A DNA stretch of 64,000 nt, from the NCBI GenBank assembly GCA_947044405.1, contig CAMRHE010000460.1, positions 62,001 to 126,000 on the forward strand. The letters are read 5' to 3'. This DNA comes from Leptodactylus fallax (taxonomy: Eukaryota; Chordata; Amphibia; Anura; Leptodactylidae). Both the position numbers and the translations under genes were made by a program. Shown here one piece after another: positions 24,480-35,719 of the stretch. Position 1 is the stretch's first letter; each line of letters starts with the position of its first letter. The notes beneath the pieces are model-generated. The model was given only the letters and a program-made list of their open reading frames with translations. It made no database searches and was not told the DNA's origin.

Positions 24480-25582
24480 CTTAAAATGGAATACTCAGGG
24501 TCCCATTTATTTCACTAGAGCTATCTGGCTCACATGCCATAAAATTTTCCCACTCGCCTCACAACATTCCTCTATGGTTTCCTTTCTTTTTAACCCACTC
24601 CTCCTGGTGGGTTGACGGCTGCTATGGTGCGTCCTTGGAGCAGACTAGGCCTGTTTCATGTAGCTGACTTGATTGACCCGTTGACCCTGGACCTTAGGCC
24701 CTTTGACTACTTTACACTTGCCGTGCACGGAATGGTTCCACTACCAACAGATAGCCCATTTTATGTCCACCTTGTTTGGGGCTCCATGGGTTTCCGCCCA
24801 CACCGTTTTTGAGAGGTTATGTCGAGCTGGTACCTCTACGAAGAGTCTGATTTCAGATATTTACCGACTACTTTCCTCTCCAGAGGGATGGACTCCCTTC
24901 CCCCACAAATATATGGTTTGGTGGACTGAGGCTCTGGGCAAACAGATCTCACCCACTCAATGGCAGATCATGTGATTCTGTGCAGCTAAGTCTTCCATTT
25001 GTTTAACAAATTGTGAGACTCAATAAAAACTTTGGTGCACTGATACCATAACCCGGTTCTTTTACATACTCTTAATCCCAATGTCTCCCCTTCCTGCTGG
25101 AGATACCTTTCAGAGGTGGGCACTCTGTACCACATTTTTTGGGACTGTCCTTTGATTCGCCTTTACTGGATGGAAATTAGGGCCATGACTGATGCACTTT
25201 TTCTATAGGGTGTCCCGCTTGATCCATTAGTTTACCTCCTCAATTAGCCACCCCAACATCTTGGTAAAAAGACGTCTAAGCTGTTTTTATAAATCTGCAC
25301 AGCTGCTAAGACACTGGTGGCTCTCCACTGGAAGAGTGTACACCCTCCCACGGGCCCCAATCTTGTGGCTAGTACTAAAGATGTCTGGAGTCTGGAATAC
25401 CGCACTGCTACACTTAATAACATGGTAGAGGCCTTCCAGTCCATATGGTCTCTGTGGGATACGTATTGTATGCGCCATAGTCTCTGATCCCTCTCTCTCC
25501 CCATTATCCCTCTGTCTTTTCTTGTTGTTCCCTCTTTCTTTGTTGTATTGCTAAAAATTACAGTTTAAAAAAAAAAAAAAAG
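24480..25582 (+). pseudogene. 5'-truncated L1/Tx1-like LINE, ORF2 C-terminal fossil
   Basis: Plus-strand translation shows the C-terminal part of an L1-type ORF2 protein, split across frames. 24612-24700 reads 'RLGLFHVADLIDP'. A shift then leads into 24703-24975, with 'HYQQIAHFMSTL' and 'WWTEALGKQISPTQWQIM'. After stops, about 25120-25180 gives 'LYHIFWDCPLIRLYW', which fits the conserved Cys/His-containing C-terminal segment of L1/Tx1 ORF2. The sequence ends in a 15-base A run at 25567-25581, as expected for a retroposed 3' end. The reverse transcriptase core is absent, so it cannot be active. Assignment to the L1/Tx1 group is from motif memory; the exact family is not assigned. The left boundary is approximate. 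Confidence 0.75.
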
Positions 25583-26287
25583 GAACATGTTCTTGAGAGA
25601 GTTTTGCAAACCTTGCCCTGCCTATTGTTCTTCTGAATTGGGTATGAGTAAATATACAGATTTCCTGTAATATGTGAGAGTGTGCTCTTTGGCCTAAACT
25701 AAACCTGACTATATTATGGCTATTCCCCTGCCACAACTACAAGAAGTGAAGTCTCACACACTGCTGGCCGACATGGCACAATCTAGCATCACTGTATTCA
25801 CAGCAGCTTTAGTTACTGAGCTAAGTAAAGAGACGAAGCAAGAAAACATGGTGGCAGCCTCCTCATCTCTTAGGGCTGATGTACACAGCATCGCGAGGAG
25901 CACAAACTCTGGATCCTATTATGACACTCTACAAACCATCATAAGGTGCCTTACTGATGTATCGAAGGGGCATGGCTAAAGCATTTATTGGACAAAATAT
26001 GAAGATACTTGTATAATGGTGGCATAGATGTCTACACATACGTGGACTAACAAATAGATTATGCAGTGTGCAGCACTCTATAATTCCATCAAATCTAACT
26101 TCTAATTATAAAGTGCCATTGTCACGACACTATTGAGAATTGTACATGTGTATTTTTACAAGTACTAATGAAATAAACAGAAAATCAGTTATTGGAAATC
26201 CATATAGAAGACAGTTATGTGCATTAAGATGGCGTGATATGAGTGACTCTGTTAATAGATCAGTTAGCAATGTGGCCTTGTAGCACT
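25583..26287. other. Unique sequence, no supported gene
   Basis: An 87-codon frame (25716-25979, beginning MAIPLPQLQEV) has no recognisable domain. It could be chance or a relic of a retrotransposon ORF1, but I cannot support either. The rest has only short frames. Confidence 0.35.
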
Positions 26288-26379
26288 GGTCAACATCTCC
26301 AAGGAGTTTGTATGTTCTCTCATGTTTCGTGGGTAGGAATAGGCAATGTAGATTGTGAGCCCTATATGGGACAGTGACT
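26288..26379 (+). mobile_element. SINE body fragment
   Basis: 'aacatctccaaggagtttgt', 'atgttctctcatgtttcgtg' and 'gtagattgtgagccctatat' occur in the order typical of the tRNA-derived SINE body widespread in amphibian and fish genomes. The promoter-bearing head and the 3' tail are missing. The downstream side is cut by the 49-bp array at about 26385. Confidence 0.55.
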
Positions 26380-26384
26380 GACAC

Positions 26385-28832
26385 TGGGGTGATATACTGG
26401 TTCTGGTGACACTAACCTATCTATCTGCAGGGCTGGGGTGATATGCTGGGGTCTGGTGACACTAACCTATCTATCTGCAGGGCTGGGGTGACACTAACCT
26501 ATCTATCTGCAGGGCTGGGGTGATATGCTGGTTCTCCGGTGACACTAACCTATCTATCTGCAGGGCTGGGGTGATATGCTGGTTCTGGTGACAGTAACCT
26601 ATCTATCTGCAGGGCTGGGGTGATATGCTGGTTCTGGTGACACTAACCTATCTATCTGCAGGGCTGGGGTGATATGCTGGGGTCTGGTGACACTAACCTA
26701 TCTATCTGCAGGGCTGGGGTGATATGCTGGTTCTGGTGACACTAACCTATCTATCTGTAGGGCTGGGGTGATATTCTGGGGTCTGGTGACACTAACCTAT
26801 CTATCTGTAGGGCTGGGGTGATATTCTGGGGTCTGGTGACACTAACCTATCTATCTGCAGGGCTGGGGTGATATGCTGGTACTGGTGACACTAACCTATC
26901 TATCTGCAGGGCTGGGGTGATATGCTGGCTCTGGTGACACTAACCTATCTATCTGCAGGGCTGGGGTGATATGCTGGGGTCTGGTGACACTAACCTATCT
27001 ATCTGCAGGGCTGGGTGTGATATGCTGGGTCTGGTGACACTAACCTATCTATCTGCGGGGCTGGGGTGATATGCTGGGTCTGGTGACACTAACCTATCTA
27101 TCTGCAGGGCTGGGGTGATATGCTGGTTCTGGTGACACTAACCTATCTATCTGCAGGGCTGGGGTGATATGCTGGTTCTGGTGACACTAACCTATCTATC
27201 TGCAGGGCTGGGGTGATATGCTGGCTCTGGTGACACTAACCTATCTATCTGCAGGGCTGGGGTGATATGCTGGTTCTGGTGACACTAACCTATCTATCTG
27301 CAGGGCTGGGGTGATATGCTGGTTCTGGTGACACTAACCTATCTATCTGCAGGGCTGGGGTGATATTCTGGTTCTGGTGACACTTACCTATCTATCTGCA
27401 GGGCTGGGGTGATATGCTGGGTCTGGTGACACTAACCTATCTATCTGCAGGGCTGGAGTGATATGCTGGTACTGGTGACAGTAACCTATCTATCTGCAGG
27501 GCTGGAGTGATATGCCGGTTCTGGTGACACTAACCTATCTATCTGCAGGGCTGGGGTGATATGCTGGTTCTGGGGACACTAACCTATCTATCTGCAGGGC
27601 TGGGGTGATATGCTGGTTCTGGTGACACTAACCTATCTATCTGCAGGGCTGGGGTGATATGCTGGTTCTGGTGACACTAATCTATCTATCTGCAGGGCTG
27701 GGGTGATATGCTGGTTCTGGTGACACTAACCTATCTATCTGCAGGGCTGGGGTGATATGCTGGGTCTGGTGACAGTAACCTATCTATCTGCAGGGCTGGG
27801 GTGATATGCTGGGTCTGGTGACAGTAACCTATCTATCTGCAGGGCTGGAGGTGGGGGGGGGGTATGCTGGTTCTGGTGACACTAACCTATCTATCTGCAG
27901 GGCTGGGGTGATATGCTGGTTCTGGTGACAGTAACCTATCTATCTGCAGGGCTGGGGTGATATGCTGGGTCTGGTGACAGTAACCTATCTATCTGCAGGG
28001 CTGGGGTGATATGCTGGGTCTGGTGACACTAACCTATCTATCTGTAGGGCTGGGGTGATATGCTGGTTCTGGTGACACTAACCTATCTATCTGCAGGGCT
28101 GGGGTGATATGCTGGGTCTGGTGACAGTAACCTATCTATCTGCAGGGCTGGGGTGATATGCTGGTACTGGTGACACTAACCTATCTATCTGCAGGGCTGG
28201 GGTGATATGCTGGGTCTGGTGACAGTAACCTATCTATCTGCAGGGCTGGGGTGATATGCTGGGTCTGGTGACAGTAACCTATCTATCTGCAGGGCTGGGG
28301 TGATATGCTGGGTCTGGTGACAGTAACCTATCTATCTGCAGGGCTGGAGTGGTAGCGGGTCTGGGACAAACCACACGCAGGGCGGGGGAAGGGCGGGCCC
28401 ATCATCGAGGGCGGGGGTATGCTGGTTCTGGTGACACTAACCTATCTATCTGCAGGGCTGGGGTGATATGCTGGTTCTGGTGACAGTAACCTATCTATCT
28501 GCAGGGCTGGGGTGATATGCTGGGTCTGGTGACAGTAACCTATCTATCTGCAGGGCTGGGGTGATATGCTGGGTCTGGTGACACTAACCTATCTATCTGT
28601 AGGGCTGGGGTGATATGCTGGTTCTGGTGACACTAACCTATCTATCTGCAGGGCTGGGGTGATATGCTGGGTCTGGTGACAGTAACCTATCTATCTGCAG
28701 GGCTGGGGTGATATGCTGGTACTGGTGACACTAACCTATCTATCTGCAGGGCTGGGGTGATATGCTGGGTCTGGTGACAGTAACCTATCTATCTGCAGGG
28801 CTGGGGTGATATGCTGGTTCTGCTGAAAGACT
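26385..28832 (-). repeat. 49-bp minisatellite (inverted orientation), about 50 units
   Basis: The units read 'ggttctggtgacactaacct', 'atctatctgcagggctgggg' and 'tgatatgct', the exact reverse complement of the unit at 14775-18268. Length variants include a truncated unit near 26485-26510. The right edge, 'gatatgctggttctgctgaa' then 'agac', matches a MITE terminus (compare the reverse complement of 14770-14795). Two G-rich interruptions, at about 27848-27862 and 28346-28417, precede a pair of near-identical blocks. Confidence 0.97.
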
Positions 28833-29510
28833 ATATGTCAATTTTATATTACTGCAGTGCATTTAAATTAAGCAATGAAGAAATATTGCACAGATTTGTG
28901 GCTGCAGCCCTGGTGCAGTCCTTTGTGTCCCTATGGGTACAGATTAGCAGCCCTGTGTAGATCCTGCGTTCATACTTGCACAGTTATCAGAGCTGTGTCT
29001 TGTAACAAGCGCACATGTTAGCATCATATGACCACAAGAGATTTTATCCTGGGCAAGTAAACAATGAAGTTTCTTATTGAATGACCTTAAGGATTTGATA
29101 CAGTACTGTATATTGGAAAATACTCTCTGTTAGCAGAAGCCATAATCCTTCTCTAATCATTTTATGATATAAAGTTTTTCAACATGTTACTGTTTCAGTC
29201 CTCACCTTTTCCAATGTCAATTTATACTGTATGAACTCTTTTTTTATATATCCAGTGGCTAAAGCTGCAGTACAGGCCTAATACAGCAGTAGATTTGTTA
29301 GCAGCCTAGATAATACGATGTACTCTATACCATATAGACTCCAGGCTGATAGATTTCACCTACACAGATACATTGCAACAAACTATTTGCTGATGATATG
29401 TTTTGCTCACATAGAATTGTGAATAAGCTGCAGTACCAGACACTACCCATAAACAAGTGTGGCACTGTTTAATGTCATATTGTCATCCATGACCTTGCCT
29501 CATCGATTGT
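28833..29510. other. Unique AT-rich sequence, no gene seen
   Basis: No recognisable gene, RNA or repeat; short frames only. Confidence 0.45.
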
Positions 29511-29635
29511 TCAATCCTGTATATGATATGTCCAGGACTGTATCTATGTAGTAAAATGGTTCTGGTACTGTATATATGTAGTAAACTTAGTTCTGTTTCT
29601 GTATCTTCATAGTAATCTTGGTTCTTCTTCTTTTT
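29511..29635. repeat. Left remnant of a minisatellite split by the LINE
   Basis: Diverged units containing 'ctgtatctatgtagtaa' and 'ttggttctg' (about 33-36 bp) occur here and again immediately right of the LINE at 33263-33480. The shared degenerate form on both sides shows that the LINE inserted into this array. Confidence 0.75.
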
Positions 29636-29659
29636 CTTATTGTTTATTTATATAACACC

Positions 29660-31785
29660 ATTAATCCCATGTTGCTGTACTTTATTATATTAATCCCATG
29701 GCGTTGTACATTATTATATTAATCCCATGGTGCTCTGTACATTATTATATTCCATGGTGCTCTGTACATTAATATATTAATCCCATGGTGCTGTACATTA
29801 TTATATTACTCCCTTGGTGCTGTACATTATTATATTAATCCCATGATGCTCTGTACATTATTATATTACTCCCATGGTGCTCTGTACATTATTATATTAC
29901 TCCCTTGGTGCTGTACATTATTATATTAATCCCATGATGCTCTGTACATTATTATATTAATCCCATGGTGCTCTGTAAATTATTATATTAATTCCACGTG
30001 CTCTGTACATTATTATATTAATCCCATGGTGCTGTACATTATTATATTAATCCCATGGTGCTCTGTACATTATTATATTAATTCCATGGTGCTGTACATT
30101 ATTATATTAATCCCATGGTGCTCTGTACATTATTATATTAATCCCATGTGCTGTACATTATTATATTAATCCCATGGTGCTCTGTACATTACGGTATTAT
30201 ATTAATCCCATGGTGCTGTACATTATTATATTAATTCCATGGTGCTCTGTACATTATTATATTAATTCCATGTTGCTGTACATTATTATATTAATCCCAT
30301 GGTGCTCTGTACATTATTATATTAATTCCATGTTGCTGTACATTATTATATTAATCCCATGTGCTGTACATTACTATATTAATCCCATGGTGCTCTGTAC
30401 ATTATTATATTAATTCCATGGGCTCTGTACATCTCCCATGGTGCTCTGTACATTATTATATTAATCCCATGGTGCTCTGTACATTATTATATTACTCCCA
30501 TGGTGCTCTGTACATTATTATATTAATCCCATGGGGCCTGTCATATTATATTACTCCCATGGTGCTCTGTACATTATTATATTACTTCCCATGGTGCTCT
30601 GTACATTATTATATTAATCCCATGGTGCTCTGTACATTACTATATTAATCCCATGGTGCTCTGTACATTATTATATTAATCCCATGGGGCTCTGTACATT
30701 ATTATATTAATCCCATGTTACTGTACATTATTTATTCTATGGTGCTCTGTACATTATTATATTAATCCCATGGTGCTCTGTACATTATTATATTAATCCC
30801 ATGGTGCTCTGTACATTATTATATTAATTCCATGGTGTCTGTACATTATTATATTAATCCCATGGTGCTCTGTACATTATTATATTAATCCCATGGTGCT
30901 CTGTACTTTACTATATTAATCCCATGGTGCTCTGTACATTATTATATTAATCCCATGTTACTGTACATTATTTATTCTATGGTGCTCTGTACATTATTAT
31001 ATTAATCCCATGGTGCTCTGTACATTATTATATTAATCCCATGGTGCTCTGTACATTATTATATTAATTCCATGGTGCTGTACATTATTATATTAATCCC
31101 ATGGTGCTCTGTACATTATTATATTAATCCCATGGTGCTGTACATTATTATATTAATTCCATGGTGCTCTGTACATTATTATATTAATCCCATGGTGCTC
31201 TGTACATTATTATATTAATCCCATGGTGCTCTGTACATTATTATATTAATTCCATGGTGCTCTGTACATTATTATATTAATCCCATGTGCTGTACATTAT
31301 TATATTAATTCCATGGTGCTCTGTACATTATTATATTAATCCCATGTGCTGTACATTATTATATTAATCCCATGGGGCTCTGTACATTATTATATATTAA
31401 TCCCATGTTACTGTACATTATTATATTTATTCTATGGTGCTCTGTACATTATTATATTAATCCCATTGTGCTCTGTACATTATTATATTAATTCCATGGT
31501 GCTGTACATTATTATATTCATTCCATGGTGCTGTACATTATTATATTAATCCCATGTGCTGTACATTATTATATTAATTCCATGGTGCTCTGTACATTAT
31601 TATATTAATCCCTTGGTGCTCTGTACATTATTATATTAATTCCATGGTGCTCTGTACATTATTATATTAATCCCTTGGTGCTCTGTACATTATTATATTC
31701 ATTCCATGGTGCTCTGTACATTATTATATTCATTCCATGGTGCTCTGTACATTATTATATTCATTCCATGGTGCTTTATATTTGA
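29660..31785 (-). repeat. 31/29-bp tandem repeat of the LINE 3' end, about 70 units
   Basis: Plus-strand units read 'gtacattattatattaatcc' and 'catggtgctct' (31 bp), or 29 bp when one 'ct' is missing before 'gtac'. Variants include tccatgg/cccatgg/cccttgg. The outermost copies join LINE sequence on one side ('gtgctttatatttgaggatt') and the LINE tail on the other ('atataacaccattaatccc'), so the array is a multiplied LINE terminus. Open frames through it are artefacts. Confidence 0.95.
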
Positions 31786-31925
31786 GGATTTACATACAGT
31801 ACACAAAATATACAAAACAAATACAATACAAGCAGTGATCACTGGCACAGTGGGATAGAGGGCCCTGCCCACAAGGGTTTACAGTCTATGAGGGAAGAGG
31901 GATAGAGACAGAAGGTGGGGGTAGA

Positions 31926-32745
31926 GGCTGTACAGATGGTGGTGTGGTGACAGTAGTGTTATTGGAGGTTGTACAGATGGCGGTGTGGTGACAGTAGTGT
32001 TATTGGAGGTTGTACAGATGGCGGTGTGGTGACAGTAGTGTTATTGGAGGTTGTACAGATGGCGGTGTGGTGACAGTAGTGTTATTGGAGGTTGTACAGA
32101 TGGCGGTGTGGTGACAGTAGTGTTATTGGAGGTTGTACAGATGGCGGTGTGGTGACAGTAGTGTTATTGGAGGTTGTATAGATGGCGGTGTGGTGACAGT
32201 AGTGTTATTGGAGGTTGTACAGATGGCGGTGTGGTGACAGTAGTGTTATTGGAGGCTGTACAGGTGGTGGTGTGGTGACAGTAGTGTTATTGGAGGTTGT
32301 ACAGGTGGCGGTGTGGTGACAGTAGTGTTATTGGAGGCTGTACAGATGGCGGTGCGGTGACAGTAGTGTTATTGGAGGTTGTACAGATGGCGGTGACAGT
32401 AGTGTTATTGGAGGCTGTACAGATGGCGGTGTGGTGACAGTAGTGTTATTGGAGGTTGTACAGATAGCGGTGTGGTGACAGTAGTGTTATTGGGGGTTGT
32501 ACAGATGGCGGTGTGGTGACAGTAGTGTTATTGGGGGCTGTACAGATAGCGGTGTGGTGACAGTAGTGTTATTGGAGGTTGTACAGATGGTGGTGTGGTG
32601 ACAGTAGTGTTATTGGAGGCTGTACAGATGGCGGTGTGGTGACAGTAGTGTTATTGGAGGTTGTACAGATGGTGGTGTGGTGACAGTAGTGTTATTGGGG
32701 GTTGTACAGATGGCGGTGACAGTAGTGTTATTGGGGGTTGTAGGC
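31926..32745 (-). repeat. 41-bp tandem repeat in the LINE 3' UTR, about 20 units
   Basis: Units read 'tgtacagatggcggtgtggt' and 'gacagtagtgttattggagg' plus one base. Some units have lost 'gtgtggt' (near 32393 and 32712). The array is bounded by LINE sequence on both sides ('agaaggtgggggtagaggc' left, 'ttgtaggccttcctgaatag' right). Confidence 0.95.
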
Positions 32746-32765
32746 CTTCCTGAATAGGTGAGTCT

Positions 32766-33262
32766 TCAGGGCCTTCTTGAAGCTTGTGACTGTGGGGTCA
32801 GTCTTATGTGTCTTGGTAATGAGTTCCAGAGTATGGGGGATGCACAGGAGAAGTCTTGGAGACGTTTGTTGTGTGAAGATCGGATAAGAGCAGAGTGGAG
32901 TAGGAGGTCTTTGGAGGATCGGAGGTTACGTGTGGGCAGGTAGCGGGAGATTAGGTCGGAGATATATGGAGGGGACAGGCTGTGGATGGCTTTGTATGTC
33001 AGTGTTAGTAATTTGAACTCTATTTGCTGGGCGATGGGTAGCCAGTGAAGGGATTGGCAGAGGGGAGCGGCCGATGAAGAACGGGGGGAGAGGTGTATTA
33101 GGCGAGCAGCACAGTTTAAGGTGGACTGGGGGGGGGCGAGAGTGTTAGCTGGGAGGCCATGGAGGAGGGGGTTACAGTAGTCTAGGCGGGAGATTATGAG
33201 GGCGTGGACTAGCATCTTTGTAGTTTCAGGGGTGAGGAAGGTGCGGAATCGATGGATGTTTT
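32766..33262 (-). pseudogene. L2/CR1-type LINE ORF2 C-terminal fragment
   Basis: A minus-strand frame from 33215 to 32766 encodes 149 residues starting 'MLVHALIISRLDYCNPLL', with 'SLHWLPIAQQIEFKLLTLTY' and 'SPILWNSLPRHIRLT' following. This is the region just C-terminal to the reverse-transcriptase catalytic core in L2/CR1/Rex-type LINEs. The frame stays open upstream of the Met to about 33260 ('RTFLTPETTK'), where the copy is truncated, so the Met is internal and not a true start. The RT catalytic motif and the endonuclease are absent. The frame is intact over about 150 codons, which suggests a fairly young insertion. The protein would not be functional alone. Confidence 0.85.
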
Positions 33263-34885
33263 TGTACTGTATCTATCTAGTTAGCTTAACTGTAATATCT
33301 GTATCTATGTAGTAATCTTGGTTCTGTTTCTTTATTTTTGTAGTAAGCTTGGTTCTTGTACTGTATATATGTAGTAAGCTTGGGTATATACTGTATCTAT
33401 GTAGCAATCTTTGTTCTGTGTCTGTACCTTTGAATTAAGCTTGGTTCTTGTACTTTACCTATGTAGTAATCCTGATTCTATTACTTTATTTATGTAGTAA
33501 GTTTGGTTATGTATTTTATCCATGTAGTAAGGTTGGTTATGTATTTTATCCATGTAGTAAGGTTGGTTATGTATTTTATGGATGTAGTAAGGTTGGTTAT
33601 GTATTTTATCTATGTAGAAGGTTGGTTATGTATTTTATCCATGTAGTAAGGTGGTATGTATTTTATCTATGTAGTAAGGTTGGTTATGATTTTATCCATG
33701 TAGTAAGGTTGGTTATGTATTTTATCTATGTAGTAAGGTTGGTTATGTATTTTATGGATGGAAGGTTGGTTATGTATTTATCTATGTAGTAGGTGGTTGG
33801 TATGTATTTTATCTGAAGTGAAGGTTGGTTATGTATTTTATCTATGTAGTAAGGTTGGTTATGTATTTTATCTATGTAGTAAGGTTGGTTATGTATTTTA
33901 TCGATGTAGTAAGGTTGGTTATGTACTTTATCTATGTAGTAAGGTTGGTTATGTATTTTATCCATGTAGTAAGGTTGGTTATGTATTTTATCCATGTAGT
34001 AAGGTTGGTTATGTATTTTATCCATGTAGTAAGGTTGGTTATGTATTTTATCTATGTAGTAAGGTTGGTTATGTATTTTATGGATGTAGTAAGGTTGGTT
34101 ATGTATTTTATCTATGTGGTAAGGTTGGTTTTTTTTTTTTTGTGTTGGTTATGTATTTTATCTATGTAGTAAGGTTGGTTATGTATTTTATCTATGTAGT
34201 AAGGTTGGTTATGTATTTTATCCATGTAGTAAGGTTGGTTATGTATTTTATCCATGTAGTAAGGTTGGTTATGTATTTTATCCATGTAGTAAGGTTGGTT
34301 ATGTATTTTATCTATGTAGTAAGGTTGGTTATGTTTTTATTTTAATTTTGGTTATGTATTTTATCATGTAGTAAGGTTGGTTATGTATTTTATCTATGTA
34401 GTAAGGTTGGTTATGTATTTTATCTATGTAGTAAGGTTGGTTATGTATTTTATCCATGTAGTAAGGTTGGTTATGTATTTTATCTATGTAGTAAGGTTGG
34501 TTATGTATTTTATCCATGTAGTAAGGTTGGTTATGTATTTTATCTATGTAGTAAGGTTGGTTATGTATTTTATGGATGTAGTAAGGTTGGTTATGTATTT
34601 TATCTATGTAGTAAGGTTGGTTATGTATTTTATCTATGTAGTAAGGTTGGTTATGTATTTTATCCATGTAGTAAGGTTGGTTATGTATTTTATCTATGTA
34701 GTAAGGTTGGTTATGTATTTTATCCATGTAGTAAGGTTGGTTATGTATTTTATCCATGTAGTAAGGTTGGTTATGTATTTTATCCATGTAGTAAGGTTGG
34801 TTATATACTGCAACAATGTAGTAATCCTGGTTCTGTTACTTTATCTATGTAGTAAGATTGGTTCTTGTACTGTATCTATACTGAT
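33263..34885. repeat. 30-bp minisatellite, about 45 homogeneous units plus diverged edges
   Basis: Core units 'atgtagtaaggttggttatg' plus 'tattttatcc' repeat from about 33495 to 34800, with ctat/ccat/ggat variants. The edges (33263-33490 and 34805-34885) carry older, longer units such as 'ctgtatctatgtagtaatc' and 'ttggttctg', also present left of the LINE. Units at 33600-33835 have many 1-4-bp losses. A T-run replaces part of a unit at 34130-34141. Frames through it on both strands (MYFIYVVRLV / MDKIHNQPYY repeats) are artefacts. Confidence 0.96.
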
Positions 34886-35404
34886 ATCATTCCTATGCTT
34901 ATTAGTTCCCCTGCTGATCTCAACTTCTTATCTCAACTCGCAGGACATATCAGTGCAACCAATCATTGGCTAAGACAGGTCACCTCTGATGCCATTAATT
35001 CCTGCATTTATAACCCATTCTGTGCTAAACAGCCACAACCTTAGGCCAAACCTCTTTGAAAATCCCATATCTCTGAAGCTGTGCCACTAACATCTATTTC
35101 TTGCATTTTTTTTAAATTAAAGACAAAATCGAAACCACTAGTCACAAGTAAGGGATTCCAACAAGGGCGACAGCTGGCAAGTCATATGTATGCAAGTAAA
35201 CTATCTGTCCTATGTTTATAGAGTCTGAGGGTTGTGCTCTTGAGTCATGACTGAACCATAATTGTCATAAACGTTACACCCGCTTGCAATAAACGGGTCA
35301 ATCCAGTCAGGTTGGTTTATCGCTTGTTCCATACATAGTTTCATTTTATTTATGGATGTCTAGTACAAAAGGGTGAATTCCAGGGAATGTCAGGAGTTGA
35401 AAAA
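34886..35404. other. Unique sequence, no gene seen
   Basis: No recognisable gene or clear repeat. Confidence 0.45.
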
Positions 35405-35668
35405 CCCATTTAACAGATTATCCAGGATTTGAAATACACGGCTGCTTTATGTCAAAATGAGCTCCAGTTCCTCTTGTTAAGCCAGTGACATCACATCTGT
35501 TGGTCACATGATCATGCTGCAGCTCCATCCCATTCATTTGCAGAAAACTCTTCAAAAAGCTGATCGTCAGGGGTCCAGGTTAGGACTTTAACAATCTATA
35601 TTATTATTATAATATTATTATCTATCCTGAGGATAGGTGATCTATATCATAGTCCCAGAAAACCCGCA
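35405..35668. mobile_element. Foldback MITE (diverged)
   Basis: The left end 'gaaaaacccatttaacagat' plus 'tatccaggatttgaaatac' and the right end 'cctgaggataggtgatctat' then 'cccagaaaaccc' match the outer parts of the 'aggtcatcagt' foldback family. An ATT-rich stretch lies at 35600-35625. Non-coding. Confidence 0.45.
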
Positions 35669-35719
35669 TAGGCCTCACATAGCGGAATCGCAGTGGCAAA
35701 AGCGCTGGGGTCACTTTTA

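Larger units (their letters stand above)
29636..33262 (-). mobile_element. 5'-truncated L2-like LINE inflated by two internal arrays
   Basis: Minus strand, 5' to 3': ORF2 C-terminus (33262-32766), a 3' UTR carrying a 41-bp array (32745-31926), a connecting segment with 'gggatagagggccctgccca', and a 3' end that repeats as a 31-bp array (31785-29660). The terminus is a stem 'ggtgttatataaataaa' and an A/G-rich tail at about 29640. Without the arrays the copy would be only about 0.7 kb. L2/CR1-type membership rests on the ORF2 C-terminal motifs and the L2-style 3' end. The truncated 5' end meets minisatellite sequence, consistent with ordinary target-primed insertion. Target-site duplications cannot be seen because the target is itself repetitive. 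Confidence 0.8.

Noticed and set aside
25716..25979. 87-codon frame that might be a retrotransposon ORF1 relic
   Set aside because: No diagnostic motif; its position downstream of the LINE poly-A argues against belonging to that element.
30174..31549. Open frames with repeated MVLCTLLYY-like peptides
   Set aside because: They lie inside the 31-bp LINE-end array; lengths track unit indels, not coding constraint.
32758..32943. Plus-strand 61-codon frame opposite the LINE
   Set aside because: It is antisense to the recognisable LINE ORF2 fragment and has no features of its own.
33448..34973. Open frames of 99-198 codons on both strands with 10-residue repeats
   Set aside because: These are artefacts of the 30-bp minisatellite. 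They are open on both strands and shift with each indel.
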